A stretch of 64,000 nucleotides of DNA from UKL13-2 sp947085425 (GCA_947085425.1 CAMTWK010000029.1:1-64000); one strand, 5' to 3'. Positions 43,127-53,115 are shown, counted from the stretch's first letter. Numbers and translations are program-made. The notes: generated from the sequence alone by a model not told the origin.

Positions 43127-45985
43127 ATGTCACCGCTCATCCTGGCCCTGATCCTTGCGGTGCCATTCGCCGGTGCGGTGTTGTTGTTGATGTTCAACAT
43201 CGGCCAGCGTCGGCACGCTGCCCGGCTGGCTGGATTCATGACTCTGGTTGCCTGTGTGTTGTTGGCCATGTTGGCGACAGATATATTTGCCGGTGATGTG
43301 GTGCGGGTGCGGACGGAATGGCTGCCATCGCTCGGTGTGTCGTTTGGCTTACGCATGGACGGACTGGCGTTTTTATTCGCGCTGCTGATTCTGGGTATTG
43401 GTGCATTGATCGTTTTGTACGGCGGTTATTACCTGTCACACGACGATCCCGCCGCGCGTTTTTTTTCGTATTTGATGTTTTTTATGGGCTCCATGCTGGG
43501 CGTGGTGCTGGCTGATAATTTGATTTTGCTGGTGGTGTTTTGGGAGTTAACCGGCCTCTCGTCATTTTTGTTGATCGGTTACTGGCGACATCGCGATGAC
43601 GCCAGACAAGGTGCGCGGATGGCGCTGATGGTGACCGGTGCGGGTGGCTTGGCGCTGTTGGCAGGAGTGCTGCTGATAGGCAAAGTGGTCGGCAGTTATG
43701 ATTTGGACGTGGTATTGGCCGCCAAACAGACGCTGCAAAATAGTCCATTATTCACGCCTATTTTGATCCTTGTTTTGTTGGGGGCGTTCACCAAGAGTGC
43801 GCAGTTTCCGTTTCATTTTTGGCTGCCGCGTGCCATGGCCGCGCCGACACCGGTGTCGGCCTATTTGCACTCGGCCACCATGGTCAAGGCGGGGGTGTTT
43901 TTGCTGGCGCGCATGTACCCGGTGCTCGGCGACAACGATCTGTGGTTCTGGATTGTTTCACTGACCGGTCTGGCAACATTGTTGCTGGGCGCAGTGGTGG
44001 CAATTTTTCAGCACGACATCAAGGGCTTGCTCGCTTATTCGACCGTATCACATCTGGGTTTGATCACCCTCTTGTTCGGGCTTGATTCGCCGCTTGCCGT
44101 GGTGGCGGGGGTGTTTCACATCATTAATCACGCGGTCTTTAAAGCATCGTTATTTATGGCGGCAGGCATTATCGACCATGAGACCGGCTCAAGGGACATG
44201 CGTAAATTGAACGGGCTGTGGAAAGCCATGCCGATTACCGCCACCTTGGCGATGGTGGCGAGCGCCTCGATGGCGGGTGTCCCGTTGGCCAATGGATTTT
44301 TGTCGAAAGAAATGTTTTTTGGTGAAACACTGGCGCTGAACGCGACCGGGCTGCTGGTGTACGCACTGCCGATTGCCGCCACCATTGCCGCGATTGCCAG
44401 CGTGGTGTATTCAACACGATTTATTCACGACGTATTTTTTAATGGCGAATCGATTGGTTTGGACAGAGTGCCGCACGAACCGCCGCGTTTTATGCGCGTG
44501 CCGGTGGAAATACTGGTGGTGGTGTGTCTGGTGGTGGGCATGTTTCCGGTCATTACCATTGCGCCGTTGTTGGCGGTGGCGGCCAAGGGCGCTTTACATC
44601 TGGGGCCGGTAGATCAGTTGCCGGTTTACAGTCTGGCCATTTGGCATGGATGGAATGTGCCGTTGCTGATGAGTGTGATTGCGTTGGTCGGTGGCGTGAT
44701 TATTTATTTCACGTTACAAAATCGCATCAATTTACACACCATCGAAAAATTGCCGGGTGATGCCAAAGAATTGTTCGATGCGTTTGTGGAAAATTTGCTG
44801 GCCGTGGCCGGTGCCATCACCCGTGCCACCCAAAACGACAGTCTGCAACGCTACCTGCTGTTGATTGTGCTGACCGCCATGGCGGCGGTGGCTGCCGGTG
44901 TCTGGTGGACGCCAACCGTCGCGGCAGTGCGCTGGGTATCGGCTCATCCGCCGGCCAATCCGATTGTTTTGGCCACGGCCATCATCGGCATGGTTGCCGC
45001 CATCGCCACGGTGGTGATGTATCGGCAACGATTGATCGCACTGATTCTGCTCGGTGCAACAGGGCTGGTGGTGGCATTGGTATTCCTGTATTTTTCGGCA
45101 CCGGATTTGGCGCTGACGCAGTTGCTGGTCGAAGTCGTGGCCATCATTCTGATGATGTTGTGTCTCAAATTTTTGCCGGCGCACAGCCCGCCGGAAACCT
45201 TGCCCAAGCGACACCGGCTGCATCTCTGGCGCGATGGTCTGGTGGCGGGTGTAGCCGGGTTGGGTGTGAGCTGGCTGCTGTACGAAGTGCTGACGCGGCC
45301 GTTTAACAGTATCGCGCCGTACTTTTTGCGCACCTCGGTCCCGGAGGGCGGAGGTGCCAATGTGGTCAATGTCATCATTGTTGATTTCCGTGCTTTTGAC
45401 ACTCTGGGCGAAATTGCCGTGCTCGGCATGGCCGGGTTGATTGTCGCGGTGTTGTTGCGAAATATAAAATTATCAAACGCTAATAGCGGCGCGTCGTCCC
45501 AGCCAAAAATATCTGAAACACCGCCACACTCCTTGATGTTGCGGGTGGTATCGTCGATCTTGCTGCCGGTGGCCGCAATGGTGTCGATCTACATGTATTT
45601 ACGCGGCCACAATTCACCGGGCGGCGGTTTCATCGCCGGTCTGGTTTTTGCCATCGCCCTGGTATTGCAATACGTTGCGTTTGGCCGTGTGCTGGTTGAA
45701 GCGCGCGCCAAACTCAATTACGGACGCTGGGTGGGTGCCGGTCTGCTGGCGGCCGGTCTGACCGGCATCGGCAGCTTTATGGTCGGTTTCCCATTCCTCA
45801 CCAGCGCCTACAAATACTTCAGCCTGCCGGTATTGGGTGCGATACCGGTTGCGTCGGCGATGTTTTTTGATCTCGGTGTTTATTTGTGTGTGATCGGTGG
45901 CACCATGTTGGCATTGGCCACACTGGCGGGTGTGCCCAAGCCGGGTGAAAACGATGCGGTGCGGTCAGTTGGAGCGGCATCATGA
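43127..45985 (+). CDS. mnhA: Na+/H+ antiporter Mrp/Mnh, fused A-B subunit
   Basis: A 952-residue membrane protein. The N-terminal two thirds is the NuoL-like MnhA, with FWELTGLSSFLLIGYW, FTKSAQFPFHFWLPRAMAAPTPVSAYLHSATMVKAG and KGLLAYSTVSHLGLI including the lateral-helix Lys/His. The last 150 residues (SILLPVAAMVSIYMYLRGHNSPGGGFIAGLVFA) are the MnhB domain, joined through the MbhE/D-like region. Group 2 Mrp systems have this A-B fusion. It is part of a six-gene operon mnhA(B)CDEFG, all overlapping. Confidence 0.93.
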   Translation: MSPLILALILAVPFAGAVLLLMFNIGQRRHAARLAGFMTLVACVLLAMLATDIFAGDVVRVRTEWLPSLGVSFGLRMDGLAFLFALLILGIGALIVLYGGYYLSHDDPAARFFSYLMFFMGSMLGVVLADNLILLVVFWELTGLSSFLLIGYWRHRDDARQGARMALMVTGAGGLALLAGVLLIGKVVGSYDLDVVLAAKQTLQNSPLFTPILILVLLGAFTKSAQFPFHFWLPRAMAAPTPVSAYLHSATMVKAGVFLLARMYPVLGDNDLWFWIVSLTGLATLLLGAVVAIFQHDIKGLLAYSTVSHLGLITLLFGLDSPLAVVAGVFHIINHAVFKASLFMAAGIIDHETGSRDMRKLNGLWKAMPITATLAMVASASMAGVPLANGFLSKEMFFGETLALNATGLLVYALPIAATIAAIASVVYSTRFIHDVFFNGESIGLDRVPHEPPRFMRVPVEILVVVCLVVGMFPVITIAPLLAVAAKGALHLGPVDQLPVYSLAIWHGWNVPLLMSVIALVGGVIIYFTLQNRINLHTIEKLPGDAKELFDAFVENLLAVAGAITRATQNDSLQRYLLLIVLTAMAAVAAGVWWTPTVAAVRWVSAHPPANPIVLATAIIGMVAAIATVVMYRQRLIALILLGATGLVVALVFLYFSAPDLALTQLLVEVVAIILMMLCLKFLPAHSPPETLPKRHRLHLWRDGLVAGVAGLGVSWLLYEVLTRPFNSIAPYFLRTSVPEGGGANVVNVIIVDFRAFDTLGEIAVLGMAGLIVAVLLRNIKLSNANSGASSQPKISETPPHSLMLRVVSSILLPVAAMVSIYMYLRGHNSPGGGFIAGLVFAIALVLQYVAFGRVLVEARAKLNYGRWVGAGLLAAGLTGIGSFMVGFPFLTSAYKYFSLPVLGAIPVASAMFFDLGVYLCVIGGTMLALATLAGVPKPGENDAVRSVGAAS

Positions 45986-46332
45986 GTATTGAGTTATTGG
46001 TCGCGCTGGGCGTGGGTGTGCTGTTCGGTTGCGGCGTTTATTTGATGTTGCGGGCGCGTATGTTTGACGTGGTGCTGGGGCTGACGCTGATGTCTTACGC
46101 CGTCAATCTGTTCATATTTTTTACGGGCCGTTTGGCCGTTGGCATGGCGCCGATTATCCGTGGCGGCGTGCCGCCGTCATTGGCCAATTATGCCGACCCG
46201 TTGCCGCAGGCGTTGGTGCTGACCGCGATTGTCATTTCGTTTGGCATGACGGCGGTGTTATTGGCCATCGCGGTGCGTGCCCACATCGAAAACGGCCACG
46301 ATCACGTTGATGAAGACGGTGGCAAGTCATGA
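45982..46332 (+). CDS. mnhC: Na+/H+ antiporter subunit MnhC
   Basis: A 116-residue NuoK-like subunit with three helices: GVGVLFGCGVYLMLRARMFDVVLGLTLMSYAVNLFIF and DPLPQALVLTAIVISFGMTAVLLAI, the latter being the family hallmark. Overlaps both neighbours by 4 bp. Confidence 0.93.
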   Translation: MSIELLVALGVGVLFGCGVYLMLRARMFDVVLGLTLMSYAVNLFIFFTGRLAVGMAPIIRGGVPPSLANYADPLPQALVLTAIVISFGMTAVLLAIAVRAHIENGHDHVDEDGGKS

Positions 46333-47891
46333 TTGAGTGGCTGAATCAACATTTGCCGGTGTTGCCGGTGGTGGTGCCGCTGTGTGCGGCGGCGCTGGCG
46401 TTAATGATCGGTGACAAACGAATTTTGATCCAACGCAGTATTGCGGCGATTGCCGTGGTGTTGCTGCTGGTAGTCGGCATCATGGCAATACAAACAACCG
46501 CGACCGGGCGGTTGCCGGTCTATTTGCTGGGTAATTGGCAGGCACCGTTTGGAATTGTTTTGGCGCTCGACAAATTAGCCGCCATCATGTTGATGTTAAC
46601 GGCCTTGATCAGTGCGACCGTGTTGGCCGCCGCCAGTGCCAAGGCCGGCAAATCAGCGCTCGGTCCGGACGGGCCCGTCAAGCGGGTGGACAGCGGTGTG
46701 TATTTTTATCCGTTGTTTATGTTGCAGGTGATGGGATTAAACGGCGCCTTTTTGACCGCTGATTTATTTAATCTGTTTGTCTTTTTTGAAGTGCTGCTGG
46801 CCGCCAGTTATGGCATGTTGCTGCAGCATACAGACCGCTCGCGCGCCAATGCCGCCTCACATTATGTGGTGATCAATTTGTTTGGCGCGGCGCTGTTTTT
46901 GATCGGTGTGGCCGTGTTGTACGGTGTGACCGGCACACTCAATATGTCGGATCTTTCACAAAAAATTCACGCCGTGCCGGCCGGCTCGCGTGCATTGGTG
47001 ACGGCTGCGGGATTTTTATTGTTGGTGGTTTTCTCCATCAAATCGGCATTGCTGCCGCTGAATTTTTGGTTGACCGGTACCTACGGCCGCGCATTGTTGC
47101 CGGTGGCGGCGTTGTTTGCACTGATGACCAAAGTCGGCGTGGTGGCCATTGCCCGTACCCTGACGCTGATTTACCCGGATGGCGGGGAGATCAATGCGCA
47201 CATGCGCGATGTTCTGTTAATTCTTGCGCCGGTCACATTTTTGATTGCCGCATTTGGCGCCATGGCCGCGCGTGAATTAAAGGTGTTGATAGGTTGGTCG
47301 GTGGTGGGGTCGGCGGCGATGATGATTACCGCCTTGGCCATCGGCAACGCCAAGGCGATCTCCGGCGCATTGTTTTATTTGATTGGCGGCACCATCGCCA
47401 CCGCGCTGCTGTTTTTGAATGCGGCTGCCATCGATGCCACGTTGGCAGAGGCGACCAAGCGTACGAAGTCAAATAATGCACATTGGTCATGGACCGGCGC
47501 GTTGTTTTTAATCGGTGCGGTGGCCATTGCCGGTGTGCCACCTTTCGCCGGATTCATTGGTAAAGCGGTGATATTGATGGGCGCCACACAGCATGCCTGG
47601 TCGGCGTGGATTCTGACCAGCATCTTGGTGGCCAGTTTGTTGATGATTGTCGCCTATGCGCGTTTGGGCAGCCGTTTATTTTGGAAGCGTGATGCGGCGT
47701 TTTCCGCCACCTACCGTTTACCTAGCCTGTGTTTGGCAATCATGGTGATTGCCATGGCCATTTTTGCCGCGCCCATTCAAAAATATACCGATCAAACGGC
47801 AATCGAAATGAAGCGTCCGCAAATCATGATTGGTAATGTTTTGGGTAAATTAGCCAAGCAGCAACCCCAAAAAATCGAGGTGCCAAAATGA
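46329..47891 (+). CDS. mnhD: Na+/H+ antiporter subunit MnhD
   Basis: A 520-residue NuoN/M-like subunit. Visible: FYPLFMLQVMGLNGAFLTADLFNLFVFFEVLLAASYGML, with Glu in the FFEVLL helix, VFSIKSALLPLNFWLTGTYGRA with its Lys, and AFGAMAARELKVLIGWSVVGSAAMM. It provides one of the two proton/Na+ half-channels. Overlaps mnhE by 4 bp. Confidence 0.93.
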   Translation: MIEWLNQHLPVLPVVVPLCAAALALMIGDKRILIQRSIAAIAVVLLLVVGIMAIQTTATGRLPVYLLGNWQAPFGIVLALDKLAAIMLMLTALISATVLAAASAKAGKSALGPDGPVKRVDSGVYFYPLFMLQVMGLNGAFLTADLFNLFVFFEVLLAASYGMLLQHTDRSRANAASHYVVINLFGAALFLIGVAVLYGVTGTLNMSDLSQKIHAVPAGSRALVTAAGFLLLVVFSIKSALLPLNFWLTGTYGRALLPVAALFALMTKVGVVAIARTLTLIYPDGGEINAHMRDVLLILAPVTFLIAAFGAMAARELKVLIGWSVVGSAAMMITALAIGNAKAISGALFYLIGGTIATALLFLNAAAIDATLAEATKRTKSNNAHWSWTGALFLIGAVAIAGVPPFAGFIGKAVILMGATQHAWSAWILTSILVASLLMIVAYARLGSRLFWKRDAAFSATYRLPSLCLAIMVIAMAIFAAPIQKYTDQTAIEMKRPQIMIGNVLGKLAKQQPQKIEVPK

Positions 47892-48379
47892 AACGGCTGT
47901 TGCCACAACCCTTGATTTCAGCGATGCTGTTTTTGATCTGGTTGACGATGAACAACAGCCTGCATCCCGCACACCTGTTGCTTGCCGCGTTACTGGCCGT
48001 GGTCATACCTCTGTGGACATCCAGGCTGTCGATTGGGTTGCGCGCCCCGAAGATCAAACAGCCGTTGACGGTGGCAATTTTGATGGTGATTGTGCTGATC
48101 GATATTGTCAGGGCAAATTTTGAAGTGGCCAGACTGATACTCGGGCCGGAGGGACGCATCAAACCATCGTTTGTCTGGGTACCGCTGGATTTGACTGACG
48201 TGCACGCCAAAACCGCGCTTGCCGGTATCATCACCATGACACCGGGAACACTGTCGACGGATTTTTCGCCGGATGGAAAATTTTTGCTGGTGCACGCTTT
48301 TAACGTCACCGACCAAGCCGCCCTGATCGCTGAAATCAAATCCCGTTATGAATTGCCGCTCAAGGAGATTTTTGAATGA
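47888..48379 (+). CDS. mnhE: Na+/H+ antiporter subunit MnhE
   Basis: A 163-residue MnhE with an N-terminal hairpin of two helices (LLPQPLISAMLFLIWL; ILMVIVLIDIVRANFEVARLIL) and the soluble domain containing GIITMTPGTLSTDFSPDGKFLLVHAFNV. The order and 4-bp overlaps within the operon confirm it. Confidence 0.92.
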   Translation: MKRLLPQPLISAMLFLIWLTMNNSLHPAHLLLAALLAVVIPLWTSRLSIGLRAPKIKQPLTVAILMVIVLIDIVRANFEVARLILGPEGRIKPSFVWVPLDLTDVHAKTALAGIITMTPGTLSTDFSPDGKFLLVHAFNVTDQAALIAEIKSRYELPLKEIFE

Positions 48380-48684
48380 TCGAAAGTTTGCTGATCGGGC
48401 TTTCACAACTCGGTGGCTGGACACAATACGCCATGGCGTTTGCGCTGGCCGCATTTACCGTTTCAATGCTGCTCGCCGCGTGGCGGTTGCTGTACGGACC
48501 GAATGCGGAAGACCGTATTCTGGCGCTCGATACGATTTATGTGAATGCGCTCGCCATCACCATTCTTTTTGGCATTATTTTTGCCACCACCATTTATTTT
48601 GAGGTGGCGATGCTGATCGCCATGCTGGGTTTTGTCGGCACGGTGGTGCTGGCAAAACACCTGGAACAAAAGGAGATTTTGTGA
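48376..48684 (+). CDS. mnhF: Na+/H+ antiporter subunit MnhF
   Basis: A 102-residue protein with three helices and the MnhF core RLLYGPNAEDRILALDTIYVNALAITILFG. Its TGA overlaps the mnhG ATG by one base. Confidence 0.92.
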   Translation: MIESLLIGLSQLGGWTQYAMAFALAAFTVSMLLAAWRLLYGPNAEDRILALDTIYVNALAITILFGIIFATTIYFEVAMLIAMLGFVGTVVLAKHLEQKEIL

Positions 48685-49073
48685 TGATGACAATCTGGCA
48701 GGACATCTTGATCGCCTCCTTGTTGGTGTTGGGTGCCGCATTTGCGCTGGTTGGGTCGTACGGTCTGGCCAAACTCAGTAGTTTTATGAAACGCCTGCAC
48801 GGTCCGACCAAAGGCTCCACGCTGGGGGTGGGTTGTATCCTGCTCGCGTCGATGGCGTATTTTTCATTTGCAAAAAGCGGTTTGAATTTGCACGAGTTAT
48901 TGGTGACCTTGTTTGTATTTTTGTCGGCACCGATTACCGCGCATCTGCTTGCCAAGGCGGCGTTAAAACAGCGCGCCGCCATTCGGCCGCCACCGCCAGC
49001 CTCAATGCCCGCATCAACGCCCGCATCAACGCCCGCACCTGTCGAGCTTGCAAAGGCGCCACCGCCGGGCTGA
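48684..49073 (+). CDS. mnhG: Na+/H+ antiporter subunit MnhG
   Basis: A 129-residue MnhG: ALVGSYGLAKLSSFMKRLHGPTKGSTLGVGCILLAS and LFVFLSAPITAHLLAKAAL. The C-terminal tail is an unusual Pro/Ala/Thr repeat (PASTPASTPAP) encoded by short DNA repeats around 49010-49045. Start taken at the ATG at 48684, coupled to mnhF. Last gene of the operon. Confidence 0.92.
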   Translation: MMTIWQDILIASLLVLGAAFALVGSYGLAKLSSFMKRLHGPTKGSTLGVGCILLASMAYFSFAKSGLNLHELLVTLFVFLSAPITAHLLAKAALKQRAAIRPPPPASMPASTPASTPAPVELAKAPPPG

Positions 49074-49135
49074 AGTCGTTTGGCTATCCGTGCCATAATT
49101 TTTCCACTCGCAGGCACCCACAAGGACATTTTCCC

Positions 49136-50377
49136 ATGGCCGTGAATCCCGTTCTGCCGACCAAGGCATCACTGTTGCCTGTGGCGGGTATCCGTCTTGG
49201 TTTCGCCCAAGCGCATATACGCAAACCGAATCGCAAGGATATGTTAATTGTCGAAATGGTCGACGGCAGTGTTGCCGCCGGTGTGTTCACGCAAAATCGT
49301 TTTTGCGCGGCACCCGTGACGCTATGTCGTGAGCATTTGCGCAAACGGAAAAAAGAACCCATCCATCATCGCGCCATTATCGTTAACACCGGCTGCGCCA
49401 ATGCCGGCACCGGTGAACGTGGTTTGCTCGATGCCCGGGCCGCCTGTGCGGCGGTGGCCGAGGTTTTAAATTGCCAACCCGAACAGGTTCTGCCCTTTTC
49501 CACCGGCGTCATTATGGAACATCTACCGATGGAAAAAATTCTGGCAGGGGTACCGGTGTGCGCGGCGAACCTGACGGCCGATGGCTGGTTTGATGCCGCC
49601 CACGCCATCATGACCACCGATACCGTGCCAAAGGGTGTGTCCAAACAAATTGTTTTGTTTGACAAGACCATTACCATAACCGGAATTTCCAAGGGTGCCG
49701 GCATGATCCAGCCGAATATGGCCACCATGCTTGGATTTATTGCCACCGATGCCTGTGTCGATGTGGAAGTGCTGCAAGACATGGTCAAGGAAGCGGCAAC
49801 TTTGTCGTTTAACTCCATCACCATTGATGGTGACACCTCAACCAACGATTCGTTTGTATTGATCGCCACCCATCAAGCCGGTCATCCGGTGATCGCCGGT
49901 GAGGGCACGGTTGAATATGGCTTGTTGCAGGCGGCGATCAATGAAGTGGCGATTGGTCTTGCGCAGGCGATTGTGCGCGACGGTGAAGGTGCCACCAAAT
50001 TTATAACCATCAAGGTTGACGGTGGAAAGAACCGCGATGAATGTGTGAAAGTGGCCAAGGCGATCGGTCATTCACCACTCGTCAAGACCGCGTTTTTTGC
50101 TTCCGACCCGAACCTCGGCAGAATTTTGGCGGCGGTGGGTTATGCCGGCATTGACGATTTGGATCCAAACAAAATCACCCTGCATCTTGGTGATGTATTG
50201 GTCGCTGAGCACGGTGGCCGCGCCGCGAGCTACCGGGAGGAGGACGGGGTGCGGGTGATGAAGGAAGCCGAGATTTTGGTGCAGGTGAATCTGGGGCGCG
50301 GCAAAGCGGCTGCCATTGTCTGGACCTGTGATTTATCGTACGACTATGTCAAGATCAATGCCGATTACCGAAGCTAG
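49136..50377 (+). CDS. argJ: Glutamate N-acetyltransferase / amino-acid acetyltransferase
   Basis: A 413-residue ArgJ (ornithine acetyltransferase). It moves the acetyl group from N-acetylornithine to glutamate and, in bifunctional forms, also uses acetyl-CoA. The self-processing site is the ATMLGF of KGAGMIQPNMATMLGF, where the Thr becomes the N-terminal nucleophile of the beta chain. TDTVPKG and the C-terminal TCDLSYDYVKINADYRS also match. The ATG at 49136 gives the normal family N-terminus; an upstream frame overlapping mnhG is not needed. Followed by the DUF815 and Nudix genes, a cluster common in betaproteobacteria. Confidence 0.95.
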   Translation: MAVNPVLPTKASLLPVAGIRLGFAQAHIRKPNRKDMLIVEMVDGSVAAGVFTQNRFCAAPVTLCREHLRKRKKEPIHHRAIIVNTGCANAGTGERGLLDARAACAAVAEVLNCQPEQVLPFSTGVIMEHLPMEKILAGVPVCAANLTADGWFDAAHAIMTTDTVPKGVSKQIVLFDKTITITGISKGAGMIQPNMATMLGFIATDACVDVEVLQDMVKEAATLSFNSITIDGDTSTNDSFVLIATHQAGHPVIAGEGTVEYGLLQAAINEVAIGLAQAIVRDGEGATKFITIKVDGGKNRDECVKVAKAIGHSPLVKTAFFASDPNLGRILAAVGYAGIDDLDPNKITLHLGDVLVAEHGGRAASYREEDGVRVMKEAEILVQVNLGRGKAAAIVWTCDLSYDYVKINADYRS

Positions 50378-50398
50378 TTTGCTGAATCGATAATTTTT

Positions 50399-51358
50399 AT
50401 GTTTAACAAGATTGACATGGTCGCGGTCAAGGCCGCCGCGTTAATTGACAAAATTGACGCGCTCATTCCGGTGCCGCCCGCCAACGACTGGAAAGCCATT
50501 GCCTACCGCTGGCAAAAAATGGACAGCGGAATATTTGGCGGCAGCCGTGGTGTATTGGTGCCGGTCAAACATCCGCATGTGATTCACTTGTCTGATTTGT
50601 ACGATATCGATGAACAAAAGTCGCGTTTGGTTGCCAATACCAAACAATTTGTCGACGGCAACACCGCCAACAATGTGTTGCTCACCGGCGCACGCGGCAC
50701 GGGTAAATCGTCGTTGGTCAAAGCCGTGTTGCAGCGTTTTTCCAAACAGGGATTAAGGTTGATTGAAGTCGATCGTGCCGATCTGATTGATCTGCCCACC
50801 ATTGCCGATTTGGTGGCGGGGCGACCGGAAAAATTTATCGTGTTTGCTGATGACCTGTCGTTTGAGGCGGGTGACGCTGCTTACAAGGCACTCAAGTCGG
50901 TTCTCGATGGTGGGGTGGCGGCACCGATTGAAAACATGTTGGTGTATGCCACTTCCAATCGCCGCCATTTGATGCCGGAGATGATGCGTGAAAACGAGGA
51001 GGCGTTGCACACCCCTGATGGTGAAATTCATCCGGGTGAAACCACCGAGGAAAAAATTTCCCTGTCTGAACGATTTGGCTTGTGGCTGTCGTTTTATCCG
51101 TTTGATCAAACGCAGTATCTGGAAATTGCCCATCACTGGTTGACGGCGTTATCGCCAAAACTGAAGGTGGACGAACATCACTTTCGGCAGGCGGCGTTGT
51201 TGTGGGCTTTGGAGCGTGGTGCACGCAGCGGGCGTATTGCCTATCAATTTGCCCGTGACTATGCGGGCAACGCACCGGTGAAAAGCAAACTTCAGGGAAA
51301 AAAATCAACACGCGCCGTTGCCGTGGTCAAACCGGCGCGGACGATTCGTCGTCGATGA
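50399..51358 (+). CDS. DUF815-family AAA ATPase
   Basis: A 319-residue AAA+-type protein: Walker A LLTGARGTGKSSLVKAVL (about 98-115), Walker B IVFADDLSFEAGDAAYKALKSVLDGG, sensor YATSNRRHLMPEMM and an acidic insert with HTPDGEIHPGETTEEKISLSERFGLWLSF. Matches the DUF815 family, whose job is unknown. It starts 21 bp after argJ and its end abuts the Nudix gene. Confidence 0.88.
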   Translation: MFNKIDMVAVKAAALIDKIDALIPVPPANDWKAIAYRWQKMDSGIFGGSRGVLVPVKHPHVIHLSDLYDIDEQKSRLVANTKQFVDGNTANNVLLTGARGTGKSSLVKAVLQRFSKQGLRLIEVDRADLIDLPTIADLVAGRPEKFIVFADDLSFEAGDAAYKALKSVLDGGVAAPIENMLVYATSNRRHLMPEMMRENEEALHTPDGEIHPGETTEEKISLSERFGLWLSFYPFDQTQYLEIAHHWLTALSPKLKVDEHHFRQAALLWALERGARSGRIAYQFARDYAGNAPVKSKLQGKKSTRAVAVVKPARTIRRR

Positions 51359-51383
51359 TGACCTTGATGCGCAGTCATCCACC

Positions 51384-52376
51384 GTGACCATCGTGAAAAT
51401 TACCGACGTTGCGGTGGCGGTATTGATCAAACCAGACGGCAGTTTTTTATTGTCGTCGCGTCCAAAGGGCAAACCTTACGCCGGTTTCTGGGAATTCCCC
51501 GGTGGCAAGATTGAGCCAGGCGAGTGGGTGCGTGACGCGCTGCTGCGGGAGTTGCGTGAAGAACTCAATGTGGTCATCGATCAATGCACACCTTGGTTTA
51601 CGTTCATGATGGTTTACCCACACGCCACGGTGCGATTACAAACATGGCGGGTGACACGATGGCACGATGTGGATGAACGCGGCATGACTGGCCTGGAGGG
51701 GCAGCAATTTCAGTGGCAGCAACTTCAGGGTATCAGTGTGACGCCGACGTTGCCGGGTTGTGCGCCGATTTTCCGTGCTTTATCGTTGCCGACAACCTGC
51801 CTGATTAGCAACGCCGCGGAAATGGGAGAAAAAGAATATCTTCAGCAGTTGCGCGCTGTTTGGGGAAAAAAGGCCGCAAACGCCGCCCGTAATAACGAGT
51901 TTGTTGCCGGTGCCGGAGGGCTGATTCAGGTGCGCGAAAAACAAATGTCCGACCAACAGCGTCGTGAATTTGCAACCGCAGTGGTGGCGATCGGTCGTGA
52001 GTTTAATGCCGTGGTCATGATCAATAGTGAAATCGAATTGGCGCACGCGGTTGCTGCCGATGGTGTGCATTTGACCGGCAGTCAATTACACACCCTCGCA
52101 GTGCGACCGGAATTTCAGTGGGTCGGTGCATCCGCCCACAGTCGCGCGGACCTGCTGCGCGCGGCCGAATTAAAGTGTGATTTTGTCGTGTTGGGAAATG
52201 TGCAAGCCACCGCCACCCATCCGGGGCGCGTGCCGCTGGGCTGGAAAAAATTTGCCGATATGGTGGACGGCACACCGTTGCCGGTATTTGCGATTGGTGG
52301 TTTGACACCAGACGACCTTGCGCCGGCCGTACAACATGGTGCTCACGGAATTGCCATGCAGCGTGCGGGTCTGTAA
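51384..52376 (+). CDS. Nudix hydrolase (MutT-like) fused to a ThiE-like thiamine phosphate synthase domain
   Basis: A protein of about 330 residues. The N-terminal MutT-type domain has a complete Nudix box GGKIEPGEWVRDALLRELREEL preceded by YAGFWEFPGG, as in 8-oxo-dGTPases. The C-terminal half (about 135-330) is a TIM-barrel ThiE/TenI-like domain: VAADGVHLTGSQL, VGASAHSRADLLRAAELKCDFVVLGNVQ and FAIGGLTPDDL. Fusions of this kind are usual downstream of argJ in betaproteobacteria. The start is uncertain: GTG at 51384 or 51393; no ATG fits. The ThiE half lacks several residues of true ThiE and may be regulatory or substrate-clearing. Confidence 0.85.
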   Translation: MTIVKITDVAVAVLIKPDGSFLLSSRPKGKPYAGFWEFPGGKIEPGEWVRDALLRELREELNVVIDQCTPWFTFMMVYPHATVRLQTWRVTRWHDVDERGMTGLEGQQFQWQQLQGISVTPTLPGCAPIFRALSLPTTCLISNAAEMGEKEYLQQLRAVWGKKAANAARNNEFVAGAGGLIQVREKQMSDQQRREFATAVVAIGREFNAVVMINSEIELAHAVAADGVHLTGSQLHTLAVRPEFQWVGASAHSRADLLRAAELKCDFVVLGNVQATATHPGRVPLGWKKFADMVDGTPLPVFAIGGLTPDDLAPAVQHGAHGIAMQRAGL

Positions 52377-52406
52377 CCCGCCTTATTTTTCAAGCGATTT
52401 TTAAAT

Positions 52407-53000
52407 ATGCATCACACCATTTTTGATACACCGGTTGTCAACACCATCGTGCGCGCGTTATCGATCACATTTTTAAAATTGACCGGCTGGAAGGTGACGG
52501 GATCGTTGCCAACCGAGCACAGCAAATATGTGCTGATCGCCGCGCCGCATACCAGCAATTGGGATCTGCCCTATACGTTGATGGTGGCGTTCAGTTTGCG
52601 TCTGCACGTTTATTGGATGGGCAAACACTCTATTTTTAAACCGCCATTCCGTCACGTGATGATGTGGCTCGGCGGCATTCCCGTCAACCGCGCGACAGCC
52701 GGCAATCTGGTCGCCGCCTCAGCCGAGGCCATTAAGAATGCCGATGGTCCATTACAATTGGTGGTGCCGCCGGAAGGCACGCGCAGCAAGTCGCGTTATT
52801 GGAAGACCGGGTTTTATTACATCGCGCTGGGGGCCAATGTGCCGATCATCATGGCGTATATGGACTATGAGAAAAAAATGTCAGGTTTGGGGCCGATTCT
52901 TTATCCATCCGGTGACATCGAAGCCGACATGAAAATCATCAAGGCGTTTTATGCGCCGTTCAAAGGCAAAAACGCCATGCAGTTTGATTTAGACGGTTAG
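52407..53000 (+). CDS. Lysophospholipid acyltransferase (PlsC-like)
   Basis: A 197-residue acyltransferase with the catalytic block APHTSNWDLPYTLM (H-X4-D), GGIPVNRA (block II) and VVPPEGTRSKS (block III). These define the PlsC/LPLAT fold that acylates lysophosphatidate or related acceptors. Only one possible N-terminal membrane-associated helix is seen, so it is probably a peripheral inner-membrane enzyme. Follows the Nudix gene after 30 bp. Confidence 0.9.
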   Translation: MHHTIFDTPVVNTIVRALSITFLKLTGWKVTGSLPTEHSKYVLIAAPHTSNWDLPYTLMVAFSLRLHVYWMGKHSIFKPPFRHVMMWLGGIPVNRATAGNLVAASAEAIKNADGPLQLVVPPEGTRSKSRYWKTGFYYIALGANVPIIMAYMDYEKKMSGLGPILYPSGDIEADMKIIKAFYAPFKGKNAMQFDLDG

Positions 53001-53115
53001 AGTTTTGGTGTGCGCCCCGCCTGCGGCAGGGTTGGCCCGGTCAGAACCCGCGGCGCCCGCCTGGATGTTCGTTGCTGTTATTGAAACCGGATCGTGTTGC
53101 AATCGATCTGTTTAT

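Noticed and set aside
51318..51383. Longer N-terminus for the Nudix-ThiE protein
   Set aside because: The extra residues are read from the end of the DUF815 gene and do not resemble a Nudix N-terminus.
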